In this document: piece by piece, positions 23,940-32,729 of the stretch
How positions within the stretch are numbered: the stretch's first letter is position 1
Layout: each line of letters opens with the position of its first letter
NCBI RefSeq assembly: GCF_021228125.1
Contig: NZ_JAJQQS010000004.1
Span: 372,001-436,000, forward strand
DNA: 64,000 bases
Direction: 5' to 3'
Origin: Streptomyces albireticuli
GTDB taxonomy: Bacteria > Actinomycetota > Actinomycetes > Streptomycetales > Streptomycetaceae
Translations under genes and position numbers: made by a program
The notes under the pieces: generated by a model
The model's database searches: none
Told to the model about the DNA's origin: nothing
Seen by the model: only the letters and a program-made list of their open reading frames with translations

Positions 23940-23994
23940 ACCCGGCGCTCCGGGGCCGGTCGGGGGACATGGGGAAGCGATGCCCTCTGGACGG

Positions 23995-24014
23995 CATACC
24001 GACTGGTCGGCATG
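23995..24014. promoter_or_regulatory. TetR-type operator upstream of the phosphotransferase/acyl-CoA dehydrogenase operon
   Basis: CATACCGAC-TG-GTCGGCATG, 9-bp arms with one mismatch. A related site lies before the SDR-TetR operon (27947-27965), sharing ACCGACTGG in opposite orientation. Confidence 0.7.
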
Positions 24015-24066
24015 ATGATCCCGAACGGTACCGCCCGCGGGCTCGATCCCCCTGGAGGAGCAGTCG

Positions 24067-25149
24067 ATGAGCCATCCGCCGAGCCGCCCGACCAGCCCCG
24101 CGACATCCCCTCCGGCCGGCCCGCCGAGCGGCGAGGACGGCCCGCCGGGGCTCGATCCGGAGGCGCTGCGCGCGCATCTGGAGCGGGAGGCGCCGGGGTT
24201 GGTGCGGGGGCCGCTCACCGCCGAGCTCATCGAAGGCGGCCGCTCCAACCTGACCTACGCGGTCACGGACGGGGTGGGCCGCTGGGTGGTGCGGCGCCCG
24301 CCCCTGGGACATGTGCTGGCCACCGCGCACGACATGAGGCGCGAGCACCGGGTGATCAGCGCGCTGCACCCGACGGCCGTCCCCGTGCCGGAGCCCCTGC
24401 TGCTGTGCGAGGACGAGTCCGTGATCGGATCGCCGTTCTACGTCATGGAGTTCGTCGAGGGCACCCCGTTCCGCACGGCCGAGCAGCTCACGGCGCTCGG
24501 CCCGGAGCGCACCCGCCGGGTGGTGCTGGGCCTCGCCGACACGCTCGTACAGCTGCACGCGGTGGACCCGGCGGCGGCCGGCCTCGCGGACTTCGGGCGG
24601 CCCGAGGGGTTCCTGGAGCGGCAGCTGCGGCGCTGGGGCAAGCAGCTGGAAGCCTCGCGCGATCGGGAGCTGCCCGGCATCGACGCGCTCCACGCGGCGC
24701 TCGGCGAGGCGCTTCCGCACTCCCCCGCGGCCACCGTCGTGCACGGCGACTTCCGCCTCGACAACGTCCTGACCGGCGCCGATGACTCGGTGCGCGCGGT
24801 CCTGGACTGGGAGATGTCCACCCTCGGCGACCCGCTCACCGACCTCGGCCTGCTGGTGATGTACAGCGAGCAGGAGGCCGTGCCCGGCTCCCCGATCAGC
24901 ACCACCCGGGGCGCCCCGGGCCACCCCGACCCCGCGGAGATCGTCGAGCGCTACGCGGCCGGCTCGGGCCGCGACGTGTCGGCGCTGCCCTGGTACACCG
25001 CCTTCGCCTACTTCAAGCTCGCCGTGATCCTCGAAGGCATCCACTACCGCTACACCCTCGGGCAGACCGTCGGCGCGGGCTTCGACCGGATAGGCGCCCT
25101 CGTCCCGCTCTTCATCGACAACGGCCTCACCACCCTTCAGGAGGGCTGA
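24067..25149 (+). CDS. Phosphotransferase-family protein (ACAD10/11 N-domain-like)
   Basis: 360 aa. APH-fold kinase: the catalytic loop VVHGDFRLDNVL with DWEMSTLGDPLTDLG after it is complete, and the N-lobe shows LIEGGRSNLTYAV. In eukaryotic ACAD10/11 such a kinase domain is fused to an acyl-CoA dehydrogenase; it phosphorylates 4-hydroxyacyl-CoA. Here the acyl-CoA dehydrogenase is the next gene (6 nt away), which supports a role in hydroxy-acid breakdown. GGAGGAG precedes ATG 24067. A TetR-type operator lies 52 nt upstream. Confidence 0.88.
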   Translation: MSHPPSRPTSPATSPPAGPPSGEDGPPGLDPEALRAHLEREAPGLVRGPLTAELIEGGRSNLTYAVTDGVGRWVVRRPPLGHVLATAHDMRREHRVISALHPTAVPVPEPLLLCEDESVIGSPFYVMEFVEGTPFRTAEQLTALGPERTRRVVLGLADTLVQLHAVDPAAAGLADFGRPEGFLERQLRRWGKQLEASRDRELPGIDALHAALGEALPHSPAATVVHGDFRLDNVLTGADDSVRAVLDWEMSTLGDPLTDLGLLVMYSEQEAVPGSPISTTRGAPGHPDPAEIVERYAAGSGRDVSALPWYTAFAYFKLAVILEGIHYRYTLGQTVGAGFDRIGALVPLFIDNGLTTLQEG

Positions 25150-25155
25150 GCGACC

Positions 25156-26388
25156 ATGGACTTCGCATTCGACGCGCGTACCGAGGAGCTCCGCGGCGAG
25201 CTGCTGGCCTTCATGGACGAGCACGTGTATCCGGCGGAGGCGGTCGCGGAGGAGCAGCGGGCCGCCCTGGCCTCCCCCTGGGACACCCCACCGGTCGTCG
25301 AGGAGCTCAAGGCGGAGGCGCGGCGCCGGGGGCTGTGGAACCTCTTCCTCACCAACCAGCACGGCCTCCCCGGCGAGGAGTACGGCGCCGGGCTGACCAA
25401 CCTCCGGTACGCGCCGCTCGCCGAGATCACCGGCCGCAGCCCCCAGCTCGCGCCCACGGCCCTGAACTGCGCGGCCCCGGACACCGGGAACATGGAGCTG
25501 CTCGCGCAGTTCGGCACCGAGGAGCAGCGGAAGCGGTGGCTGGAGCCGCTGCTGGCCGGTGACATCCGCTCGGCGTTCGCGATGACCGAGCCGGAGGTCG
25601 CCTCCTCGGACGCCACCAACATCGGGACGCGGATCGAGCGCGACGGCGCGGACTACGTCATCACCGGCCGGAAGTGGTACATCTCCGGCGCCATGAGCCC
25701 CGCGTGCGAGATCTTCATCGTCATGGGGAAGACGGATCCGGAGGGCGCGGACCCGCGCCGTCAGCAGTCGATGATCCTGGTCCCCCGGGACACCCCGGGG
25801 CTCACCGTCCGCCGGGCCATGCGGGTGTACGGCTACGAGGACCACTACCACGGCGGTCACGCCGAGGTCGTCCTCGACGGCGTCCGCGTCCCGGCCACGC
25901 ATCTCATCGGCGAGGAGGGCGGCGGCTTCGCCATCGCCCAGGCCCGGCTCGGGCCCGGCCGGATCCACCACTGCATGCGGCTGATCGGCATGGCCGAGCG
26001 GGCGATCGAGCTGATGTGCCGACGGGCGGTGTCCCGTACCGCGTTCGGCAAGCCGCTGGGGCAGCAGGGCGTCGTCCAGGAGTGGATCGCCGACTCCCGG
26101 GTCGCGGTGGAGCAGCTGCGGCTGCTGGTGCTCAAGACCGCGTGGCTGATGGACACGGTCGGCAACCGCGGGGCGCACACCGAGATCCAGGCCATCAAGA
26201 TCGCGACCCCGCGGACGGTGGCCGGGATCCTGGACAAGGCGGTGCAGCTGCACGGGGCGGGCGGGGTGAGCCAGGACTTCCCGCTGGCGGAGCTGTGGGC
26301 GGCGGCGCGGACGCTGCGGCTGGCGGACGGGCCGGACGAGGTGCACCAGCGGTCCCTGGCGCGGCGGGAGTTGCGGCGGTACGCGTAG
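25156..26388 (+). CDS. Acyl-CoA dehydrogenase (ACAD11-like)
   Basis: 410 aa. It shows the FAD-dependent ACAD fold: AMTEPEVASSDATN, GRKWYISGA, GFAIAQARLGPGRIHHCMR, and GKPLGQQGVVQEWIADS, with a C-terminal QLHGAGGVSQDFPLA segment. Immediately downstream of the kinase-like gene, forming a two-gene operon. Together they may convert 4-hydroxyacyl-CoA, through a phosphorylated intermediate, to substrates of beta-oxidation, as proposed for ACAD10/11. Confidence 0.9.
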   Translation: MDFAFDARTEELRGELLAFMDEHVYPAEAVAEEQRAALASPWDTPPVVEELKAEARRRGLWNLFLTNQHGLPGEEYGAGLTNLRYAPLAEITGRSPQLAPTALNCAAPDTGNMELLAQFGTEEQRKRWLEPLLAGDIRSAFAMTEPEVASSDATNIGTRIERDGADYVITGRKWYISGAMSPACEIFIVMGKTDPEGADPRRQQSMILVPRDTPGLTVRRAMRVYGYEDHYHGGHAEVVLDGVRVPATHLIGEEGGGFAIAQARLGPGRIHHCMRLIGMAERAIELMCRRAVSRTAFGKPLGQQGVVQEWIADSRVAVEQLRLLVLKTAWLMDTVGNRGAHTEIQAIKIATPRTVAGILDKAVQLHGAGGVSQDFPLAELWAAARTLRLADGPDEVHQRSLARRELRRYA

Positions 26389-26515
26389 GGGCGGAACCCC
26401 GCACGGACAGGGCCGGAGGGCGGAGCCCGCACGCGTGGGGGCGGAACTCCCCCACGCGCGAGGACGCGGGAGGGCGCCCCTCGGCTCCGTGCGGGTGAGG
26501 CTCCCGCGCCGGGGG

Positions 26516-27136
26516 CTACGGCCGCAGCACCCTCAGCAGCATGTCCGCCAGGTGGTCCGCGACCTCGTGCGGGCCCAGCGCGCCTCCCGCGTGGTACCAG
26601 CTCCCCAGGTGGTGGACGGAGCCGAAGTGGTAGTCCACCACCAGGTCGGCCGGGGTGGCGGCGGTGAAGACGCCGGCGCGCTGGCCCTCCTCGACCAGCG
26701 CGCGGAAGCGCTCGTGGTAGCGGCGCCGCTCCGCCCGGACCTGGGCGAGCTTCTCGGGGCCGAGGTGGTGCATCGACCGGAAGAAGATCTTCGTGTCGTC
26801 GAGGTTCTCCAGGGTGGTGACGACGACGTCCGCGGCGGCGGCGCGCAGCCGCCGCTCCACGGGCGCGTCCGCCTCCGCGAAGGCGTCGAGCCGCTCCTGC
26901 TGGAGGCGCAGGACGCGCCCGTACACCTCGTGCAGCAGGTCGTCCTTGGAGCCGAAGTAGTGGTACAGGGCGCCCTTGGTGACGCCCGCCGCCTCGACGA
27001 TCTCCTGGACGGACGTGCGGTCGTAGCCCCGGTCGGCGAAGAGCCGGGTGGCGGCGGCCAGCAGCCGCTGCGGCACCGGTCTCGCGTCGTCACCGGCCGC
27101 GCCCCCGGTCAGGGGGGCGGTGTCCGCCGAGGTCAT
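26516..27136 (-). CDS. TetR-family regulator (fatty-acid/acyl-CoA type)
   Basis: 206 aa. N-terminal HTH: RLLAAATRLFADRGYDRTSV and GVTKGALYHYFGSKDDLLHEVY. ATG (27134-27136) overlaps the SDR stop (ATGA), so it is translationally coupled to the SDR. The likely operators are the CCGACTGGTCGG-like sites before the SDR gene and before the phosphotransferase gene. This would make it the repressor of all four genes, presumably released by an acyl-CoA. Confidence 0.9.
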   Translation of the reverse strand: MTSADTAPLTGGAAGDDARPVPQRLLAAATRLFADRGYDRTSVQEIVEAAGVTKGALYHYFGSKDDLLHEVYGRVLRLQQERLDAFAEADAPVERRLRAAAADVVVTTLENLDDTKIFFRSMHHLGPEKLAQVRAERRRYHERFRALVEEGQRAGVFTAATPADLVVDYHFGSVHHLGSWYHAGGALGPHEVADHLADMLLRVLRP

Positions 27137-27912
27137 CTGCCCACCCCCTGGCCCGGCACTTCCTCGAGGCGGCGCTGGAGGTGGTTCATGCCGCGCAGCC
27201 AGCGGTCGGGGTCGGTGGCGCGCGCCGCGTAGTAGTCGGCGACCTCGGGGTGCGGCAGGATCAGGAAGCGGCCCGCCGCCATGCCCTCGAAGAGGGCGTC
27301 CGCGACCTGCGCGGGCTCGATCGCGGTGGGGACGAGCACCAGCTCGCCGGCGGCGCCGGTGCCGCGCAGCATGTCCGTGCGCACGCCCTGCGGGCAGATG
27401 GCGTGGACGTCGACGCCGCAGTGGCGGTAGGTGAGCGAGAGCCACTCCGCGAAGGCGAGCGCGGCGTGCTTGGAGACGCTGTACGGGGCCGAGCCGAGCA
27501 TGGTGAGGAGCCCGGCGGCGGAGACGGTGGCGACGAAGCGGCCGCTGCCTCGGTCCAGCCACTCGGGGAGCAGCTCGCGGGCCGCCCGGACGTGCGCCAT
27601 GACATTGACGTCCCAGGCGGCCTCCCACACGTCCTCGTCGGCCTCGGGGCCGCCGGCGGGGGCCACGCCCGCGTTGGCGCAGTAGATGTCGACCCGGCCG
27701 CCGAGTGCCTTACGGGCGGCGGGGACGACGCCGGAGGCGTCGCCGGGGACGGCGATCGCGCCGATCTCCTCGGCCACCGCCTCGGCCTTGGCGACGTCCA
27801 GGTCGTTGACCACGACGCGGGCGCCCTCGGCGGCGAATCTGCGGGCGAGGGCGGCACCTATGCCGCCTCCGGCTCCGGTGACCACGACTCCGGCGTCCCG
27901 CACTGTGCCCAC
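27133..27912 (-). CDS. Short-chain dehydrogenase/reductase
   Basis: 259 aa from GTG 27910-27912, which has GAGGGAG at about 7 nt. Rossmann motif TGAGGGIG (residues 12-19), NAG (80-82), and catalytic Ser131-Tyr144-Lys148 (YSVSK). Cytoplasmic NAD(P)-dependent oxidoreductase. It forms an operon with the TetR gene and shares its operator with the kinase/ACAD operon, so it may act on a hydroxy or keto intermediate of the same pathway. Confidence 0.9.
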   Translation of the reverse strand: MGTVRDAGVVVTGAGGGIGAALARRFAAEGARVVVNDLDVAKAEAVAEEIGAIAVPGDASGVVPAARKALGGRVDIYCANAGVAPAGGPEADEDVWEAAWDVNVMAHVRAARELLPEWLDRGSGRFVATVSAAGLLTMLGSAPYSVSKHAALAFAEWLSLTYRHCGVDVHAICPQGVRTDMLRGTGAAGELVLVPTAIEPAQVADALFEGMAAGRFLILPHPEVADYYAARATDPDRWLRGMNHLQRRLEEVPGQGVGR

Positions 27913-27946
27913 GCTCGCTCCCTCGGCTCGGATCCGCTCCACCGGC

Positions 27947-27965
27947 AGACTAACCAGTCGGTATG
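27947..27965. promoter_or_regulatory. TetR-type operator upstream of the SDR-TetR operon
   Basis: AGACTAACCAGTCGGTATG. Its reverse complement begins CATACCGACTGGTTAG, matching CATACCGACTGGTCGG of the site at 23995-24014 in all but two positions. Confidence 0.65.
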
Positions 27966-28064
27966 TACGAGCGGAAGGGTGCGGCGGCCCGCCGGGACGG
28001 GCCTGGAGGCGCGCCCTCCGCAATGGTGCCGGTCAGGGGTACCGACGGGCTAGCGTTCCTGTCC

Positions 28065-29336
28065 ATGCCGCACTCTTCCGGGGGACGGCCCCCGTGCGCA
28101 CGCCCGCTGACACGGCGACAGGTCCTGGCCACCGCGGCCGGCGGAGCGGTCGCGCTCCCGCCGGAGCCGGCCCGGGCGCTCCCCCGCCGGCCCCGGGTGC
28201 GGACGGGCTTCGACAGGCTGGCCGGGGAGGGGTTCGCCCGGCTCGCGGGGCGGCGCGTGGGCGTGGTCACCAACCCCACCGGGGTCACGGCGGACCTCCG
28301 TCACCTCGTGGACGTGCTGCACGAGGACGACCGGGTCGACCTCCGGGCCGTGTTCGGGCCGGAGCACGGCTTCCGGGGCACGGCGCAGGCGGGGGGCTCG
28401 GAGGGTTCGTACCGCGACCCGGCGACGGGGCTGCCGGTGCACGACACCTACGGGCGGAGCCCCCGGCAGCTCGCGGAGGTCTTCGCGCGCGCCGGGGTGG
28501 ACACGGTCGTCTTTGACATCCAGGACGTGGGGACCCGCTGCTACACCTACATCTGGACGCTCTACGACTGCATGGCCGCCGCCGCCCTCGCGCGCGTCCG
28601 CCTGATGGTCCTGGACCGCCCCAACCCCTTGACGGGGCGCGGGGCGTACGGGCCGGTGCTCGACCGGGCCCTGGCCTCGGGCGTGGGCCGTGAGCCCCTC
28701 GCGCTGATGCACGGCATGACCGTCGCCGAGCTCGCGCTGCTGTTCGACGGGGAGTACCTGGGCGGGGCCGTGGGTCCGGAGACGGTGCGGATGGCGGGCT
28801 GGCGGCGCGACGACTTCTTCGACGCGACCGGACTGCCCTGGGTGCCGCCGAGCCCCAACATGCCCACCCCCGACACGGCGCTCGCCTACGCGGGCACCTG
28901 CCTGTTCGAGGGCACCAACCTCTCCGAGGGGCGCGGCACGACCCGCCCCTTCGAACTGCTCGGCGCGGAGGGCATCGACCACCGGTGGGCGGAGGCGGCG
29001 AACGCCCTGGGGCTGCCGGGGGTGCGGTTCCGGGAGGCGTACGCGGTGCCGGTGTTCTCGAAGTTCCAGGGGCGGACGATCGGGGGCGTCCAGCTCCATG
29101 TGTACGACCGGCGGGTGTACGACCCCGTGCGGACGGGGGTGGCGCTGCTGGTGACGGCGCGGCGGGTGTGGGGCGGGTTCGGGTGGCGGGCGGACGGGTG
29201 GGTGGACCGGGTGGCGGGGACAGGGGTGGTGCGGAGGGTGGTGTCGGAGGGGGGTTCCGTGGACGAGGTGGTGGGGGCGTGGAGTGCGGGGTTGGCGGCG
29301 TTCCGGGAGGTTCGGGAGCGGTACTTGTTGTACTGA
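28065..29336 (+). CDS. namZ-like: DUF1343/NamZ-like exo-beta-N-acetylmuramidase, Tat-exported
   Basis: 423 aa. A twin-arginine style leader is present: PLTRRQVLATAAGG with an A-R-A cleavage region at about residue 38. The mature protein has the DUF1343 hallmarks: RVGVVTNPTGV, FGPEHGFRG, FDIQDVGTRCYTYIWTLY, VLDRPNPL, and EGTNLSEGRGTTRPFE. In Bacillus subtilis this family is NamZ (GH171), which removes MurNAc from the end of muropeptide glycans. The start is the ATG before the leader; an upstream in-frame ATG would bury it. Confidence 0.85.
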   Translation: MPHSSGGRPPCARPLTRRQVLATAAGGAVALPPEPARALPRRPRVRTGFDRLAGEGFARLAGRRVGVVTNPTGVTADLRHLVDVLHEDDRVDLRAVFGPEHGFRGTAQAGGSEGSYRDPATGLPVHDTYGRSPRQLAEVFARAGVDTVVFDIQDVGTRCYTYIWTLYDCMAAAALARVRLMVLDRPNPLTGRGAYGPVLDRALASGVGREPLALMHGMTVAELALLFDGEYLGGAVGPETVRMAGWRRDDFFDATGLPWVPPSPNMPTPDTALAYAGTCLFEGTNLSEGRGTTRPFELLGAEGIDHRWAEAANALGLPGVRFREAYAVPVFSKFQGRTIGGVQLHVYDRRVYDPVRTGVALLVTARRVWGGFGWRADGWVDRVAGTGVVRRVVSEGGSVDEVVGAWSAGLAAFREVRERYLLY

Positions 29337-29379
29337 CGCCGGTTGGTGCGGGCCGCCGCGCGGGGCCTTGTCCCCTACC

Positions 29380-29440
29380 CGCCCCTTCCCGAACCGGGGC
29401 TCCGCCCCGGGCCCCGGTCCTCAATCGCCGGACGGGCCGA
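29380..29440. repeat. Dispersed GC-rich intergenic repeat (copy 1)
   Basis: Lies in the 421-nt gene-free gap 29337-29757. It contains CCGGGGCTCCGCCCCGG and a CCTCAATCGCCGGACGGGCC tail, and another copy is at 59309-59371. A partly inverted relative follows at about 29570-29625. These look like the palindromic intergenic repeats common in Streptomyces; possible mRNA stabiliser or terminator. Confidence 0.65.
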
Positions 29441-29757
29441 GCAGTTGCCCGGAACCGGGCGGGAAGGCCGCCCCTGGCGCAGCGGAAAGCCGGCCTGCGG
29501 AGAGCCGGCTTCGGACAAGGGCGAAATCCAGCCCGGCCGGCGTTCGAGGCCACCGCGCGGCAGCGCGGAACCGGGGCCCGGGGACCTCCCTGGATTCGGG
29601 AAGGGGCGGGGCCGGGGAAAGGCCCCGCGCGGCGGCCGTCACAAGGTAGGGCAAACCCCACTCGCGTCCGGGGGCCGATCGGATGGCCCCGACCCCGCCC
29701 CCACCGGCACCGTGGAACGGCAGTCACCCGTCCATCCACCCTCCGAGGAGGGAACCC

Positions 29758-31095
29758 ATGGCATTCCCACGCCGCCCGGCGCTGCTGCTCACTGTCCTGC
29801 TCACCCTGGGCTCACTGACCGCCGCCAACACCGCCACCGCCGCCACCACCGGCCCCGACCCGATCCCCTCCCTCACCAGCGCCGCCCACCCCTTGCGTAC
29901 CACCGAGCCCACGGGCCCGACGGCCGATCTCCGGCCGCTCGGGCGCATGATCGGCGGTGCGAAGGTCGTCGGGCTCGGCGAGGCCACGCACAGCTCGCAC
30001 GAGTTCTTCGCCAACAAGCACCGCGTCCTGCGTTACCTGGTGGAGGAGAAGGGCTTCACCGCCTTCGCGCTGGAGGCGAACTGGAGCTCCGGGCTGCGGA
30101 TCGACGACTACGTCGTCCACGGCAAGGGCGACATACGGAAGATCATGCGGGAGGAGTTCCAGGACGCGTACCGCCTGTGGAACACCCGTGAGTACCTGGA
30201 CCTGATCGAGTGGATGCGGACGTACAACGCACAGCACGCGCGGAAGATCCACTTCGTCGGCAACGACGCGGCCTACGCGGGCCCGGAGCCCTTCGACCGG
30301 GTGGCGGACTACGTCCGCGCGCACCACCCGGCGCTGCTGCCCCGCCTCACCGAGCTGTACCGCGCCCAGCGGCCCGTTCCCGGGGTCGGCGTGGGCGACG
30401 CCATGCAAGGCCTGCTCAAGCGCCCGCTCGCCGAGCGGCGCGCCATGGCCGCCGACGCGCGTACCGCCCTCGACCTGCTGGCCGGGCAGCGGGCGGACGG
30501 CGACCGGCGGGAGTTCGAGCTCGCCCTGCAGCACGCGCGGGCGATCTCGCAGGTGGCCGGGATGTACGCCTTCGACTTCGGGGACCCGAAGGGCGTCGCC
30601 GACGGCATGCGCTACCGGGACGAGGTGATGGCCGCCAACACCGCCTGGTGGCACGAGCGCACGGGCGCCAAGGTCCTCCTGTCGGCGCACAACGCCCATG
30701 TCTCCTACGTGTCCGACGACCCGGGGAGCTACCCCCGGATGCAGGGCGCGTTCCTGCGCGACCGGCTGGGCCGCGGCTACGTCAACGTACGGCTGACGTT
30801 CGACCGCGGCGCGTTCAACGCGCTGGACGACAAGGGGCGCACGCGGGTGGTGACGCTGGACCCGGCGCGCCCCGGCAGCAACGAGCACACCCTCGACCGG
30901 GTGCCCCACCGCGACTACGCGCTGGACATGCGGACCGCGCCCGCCCCCGCGCGGAAGTGGCTGGAAGAGGCCCGGCTCACACGCAACATCGGCACGTCCT
31001 ACCCCGAGCCGGAGCGTATGACGGCGCTGGCGTCCTCGTACGACATCCTCATCCACCTGCACCGCGTCCGGGAGGCCGGACTGCTGGCCCCGTAG
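29758..31095 (+). CDS. Secreted erythromycin-esterase-like protein
   Basis: 445 aa. GAGGAGGG precedes ATG 29758. A Sec signal (about 1-28, ending ATA-ATT) is clear. The Ere-family motifs follow: GLGEATHSSHEFFANKHRVLRYLVEEKG (in parts GLGEATHSSHEF, KHRVLRYLV), FALEANW, EWMRTYN, FVGNDAAYAG and LLSAHNAHVS. Relatives include the macrolide esterases EreA/EreB and many proteins with other substrates. Export argues against a simple cytoplasmic resistance role. Two conserved His residues (GEATHSSHE) are the expected active-site residues. Confidence 0.85.
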   Translation: MAFPRRPALLLTVLLTLGSLTAANTATAATTGPDPIPSLTSAAHPLRTTEPTGPTADLRPLGRMIGGAKVVGLGEATHSSHEFFANKHRVLRYLVEEKGFTAFALEANWSSGLRIDDYVVHGKGDIRKIMREEFQDAYRLWNTREYLDLIEWMRTYNAQHARKIHFVGNDAAYAGPEPFDRVADYVRAHHPALLPRLTELYRAQRPVPGVGVGDAMQGLLKRPLAERRAMAADARTALDLLAGQRADGDRREFELALQHARAISQVAGMYAFDFGDPKGVADGMRYRDEVMAANTAWWHERTGAKVLLSAHNAHVSYVSDDPGSYPRMQGAFLRDRLGRGYVNVRLTFDRGAFNALDDKGRTRVVTLDPARPGSNEHTLDRVPHRDYALDMRTAPAPARKWLEEARLTRNIGTSYPEPERMTALASSYDILIHLHRVREAGLLAP

Positions 31096-31205
31096 CGGCG
31101 CCCCGCTCCCACACGGAAGCGTGAACAGGGCGGGAGAAGGCTGGACAGGCCCCCTTGACAGCGGGACGATGCGCGCACAGCGGACCGCCTCAAGGGGGAC
31201 TTGCC

Positions 31206-32558
31206 ATGGCGGGCATGTGTGTGGAGCCGTACTGGGAGCTGACGTTCGACGCCGCCGGGGACATCCGGCCGGGCGACCGTGACGCGCTGATACGCGGGGC
31301 CGCCGGCGCGGGGCTGACCGATCTGGTGGTGTTCGCGCACGGCTGGAACAACGAGCGGTCGACGGCCACCCGGCTGTACGACCGCTTCTTCGCGCCGTTC
31401 CCGGGGGTGCTCGGCGGGGGCGGCGTGGCCGACGGGGCGCGGGTGGGCTACGCCGGGGTGTTCTGGCCGTCGATGCACTTCGCGGACGAACCGATTCCGG
31501 ACTTCCCGGAGCACCGGGTGGCGGCGGTGTGCCCGCCGGCGCTCGACCCGGCCACCCGGCGGGCGCTGGTCGAGATCCTGCCCTGCGAGGAGGCGGTGGC
31601 CGACCGGCTGGCGGAGCTGCTGGCGCGCAGGCCGGAGGACCGGGCGTCCCTGGACGAGTTCGCGGCGCTCGCCCGCGGGCTCGCGGCGCCGGGGCCGCCC
31701 GGCGCCGTGGACGGGCGGTACGGCGGGGACGGGCGGTACGGCGGGGACGGGCGGTACGGCGGGGACGAAGACGGCGACATCGGGGACGCCCCGCCCGCCA
31801 TGCTCACCGATGACGCCCGGCGGGTGTGCGAGAGCTTCACGGCGGCCCTGGCGAGCGTGGGCGCCGTGCCGCCCGAGCTGTTCGGCGGCGGGCTGAAGAA
31901 GCTCTGGCACGGCGCCTACGAACTGCTCCGCCAGACCTCGTACTTCACGATGAAGCGGCGCGCGGGAACGGTCGGGCGGGTGGGGCTGGGCCCGCTGCTC
32001 GGGGAGCTCGCCCGGTCCGCCCCCGGGCTGCGGGTGCATCTGGCGGGGCACAGCTTCGGGGCGCGCCTGGTGTCGTTCGCGCTGCGCGGGCTGCCGGCGG
32101 AGGCGGCGTGCGTCGCCTCGCTCACCCTGCTCCAGGGCGCCTTCTCGCACTACGCCTTCGCGCCCCGGCTGCCGTTCGCCTCGGACCGGGGCGGCGCGCT
32201 GGGCGGGCTGCACCGCAGGGTGCGGGGCCCGGTGGTGTGCTGTCACTCGCGCCACGACACGGCGCTGGGCGTGCTCTATCCGCTCGCGTCCCGGGTGTCC
32301 GGGGACGACGGCTCGCTGCTGGGTCTGGACGGCTCGCGGTGGGGCGCGCTCGGGCACGGCGGCATCCAGGCGGTCGGCGGCTGCGCGCGGCTCTCGCTGC
32401 GGGAGGCGCTGGCCGGCGGGCTGCCGGCGGACGGCTGCGCGAACGTCGACGCGTCGGCGGTGGTCTCCCGCGGCGGGCCGCCGTCGGGCGCGCACAGCGA
32501 CATCTGCCACGCGGAACTGGCGCGGGTCGTCCTGCTCGCGGGGCGGATCGTCCGCTGA
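31206..32558 (+). CDS. Alpha/beta-hydrolase-fold protein (lipase/esterase-like)
   Basis: 450 aa. The oxyanion strand VVFAHGWNN (residues 41-49) and the nucleophile elbow GHSFG (Ser283) define the fold. The C-terminal SRHDTALG-like segment and GAHSDICH may supply Asp and His. An Asp/Gly-rich insertion at 169-190 includes three exact DGRYGG repeats. No signal peptide is obvious. Substrate unknown. Confidence 0.75.
   Translation: MAGMCVEPYWELTFDAAGDIRPGDRDALIRGAAGAGLTDLVVFAHGWNNERSTATRLYDRFFAPFPGVLGGGGVADGARVGYAGVFWPSMHFADEPIPDFPEHRVAAVCPPALDPATRRALVEILPCEEAVADRLAELLARRPEDRASLDEFAALARGLAAPGPPGAVDGRYGGDGRYGGDGRYGGDEDGDIGDAPPAMLTDDARRVCESFTAALASVGAVPPELFGGGLKKLWHGAYELLRQTSYFTMKRRAGTVGRVGLGPLLGELARSAPGLRVHLAGHSFGARLVSFALRGLPAEAACVASLTLLQGAFSHYAFAPRLPFASDRGGALGGLHRRVRGPVVCCHSRHDTALGVLYPLASRVSGDDGSLLGLDGSRWGALGHGGIQAVGGCARLSLREALAGGLPADGCANVDASAVVSRGGPPSGAHSDICHAELARVVLLAGRIVR
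31710..31763 (+). repeat. In-frame 18-bp tandem repeat, three exact copies
   Basis: The unit GACGGGCGGTACGGCGGG, encoding DGRYGG, is repeated three times without change inside the hydrolase gene. Copy number changes would keep the frame. Confidence 0.8.
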
Positions 32559-32729
32559 CCGAAGCCCGCCGGTGTGTGCGACCTCTCCACATCTGTGCGC
32601 GACTTCGGGGTAGCAGAGCGGAGGCGGCGCGTAGCGCGCCGACGGGATCCGGCCATGAGGGATCCGAATCGCGACGCGTTACGTCCCTTCCATGTCGATC
32701 CGAGTCCGCGCAGTCGGAGGTGGGATGCA

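Noticed and set aside
23902..26346. An 814-codon minus-strand frame
   Set aside because: Antisense to the kinase and acyl-CoA dehydrogenase genes, with no recognisable motifs.
32679..32681. TTA codon in the zinc-ribbon hypothetical gene
   Set aside because: It falls upstream of the best-supported start (GTG 32730 with GGAGG), so it is probably not translated.
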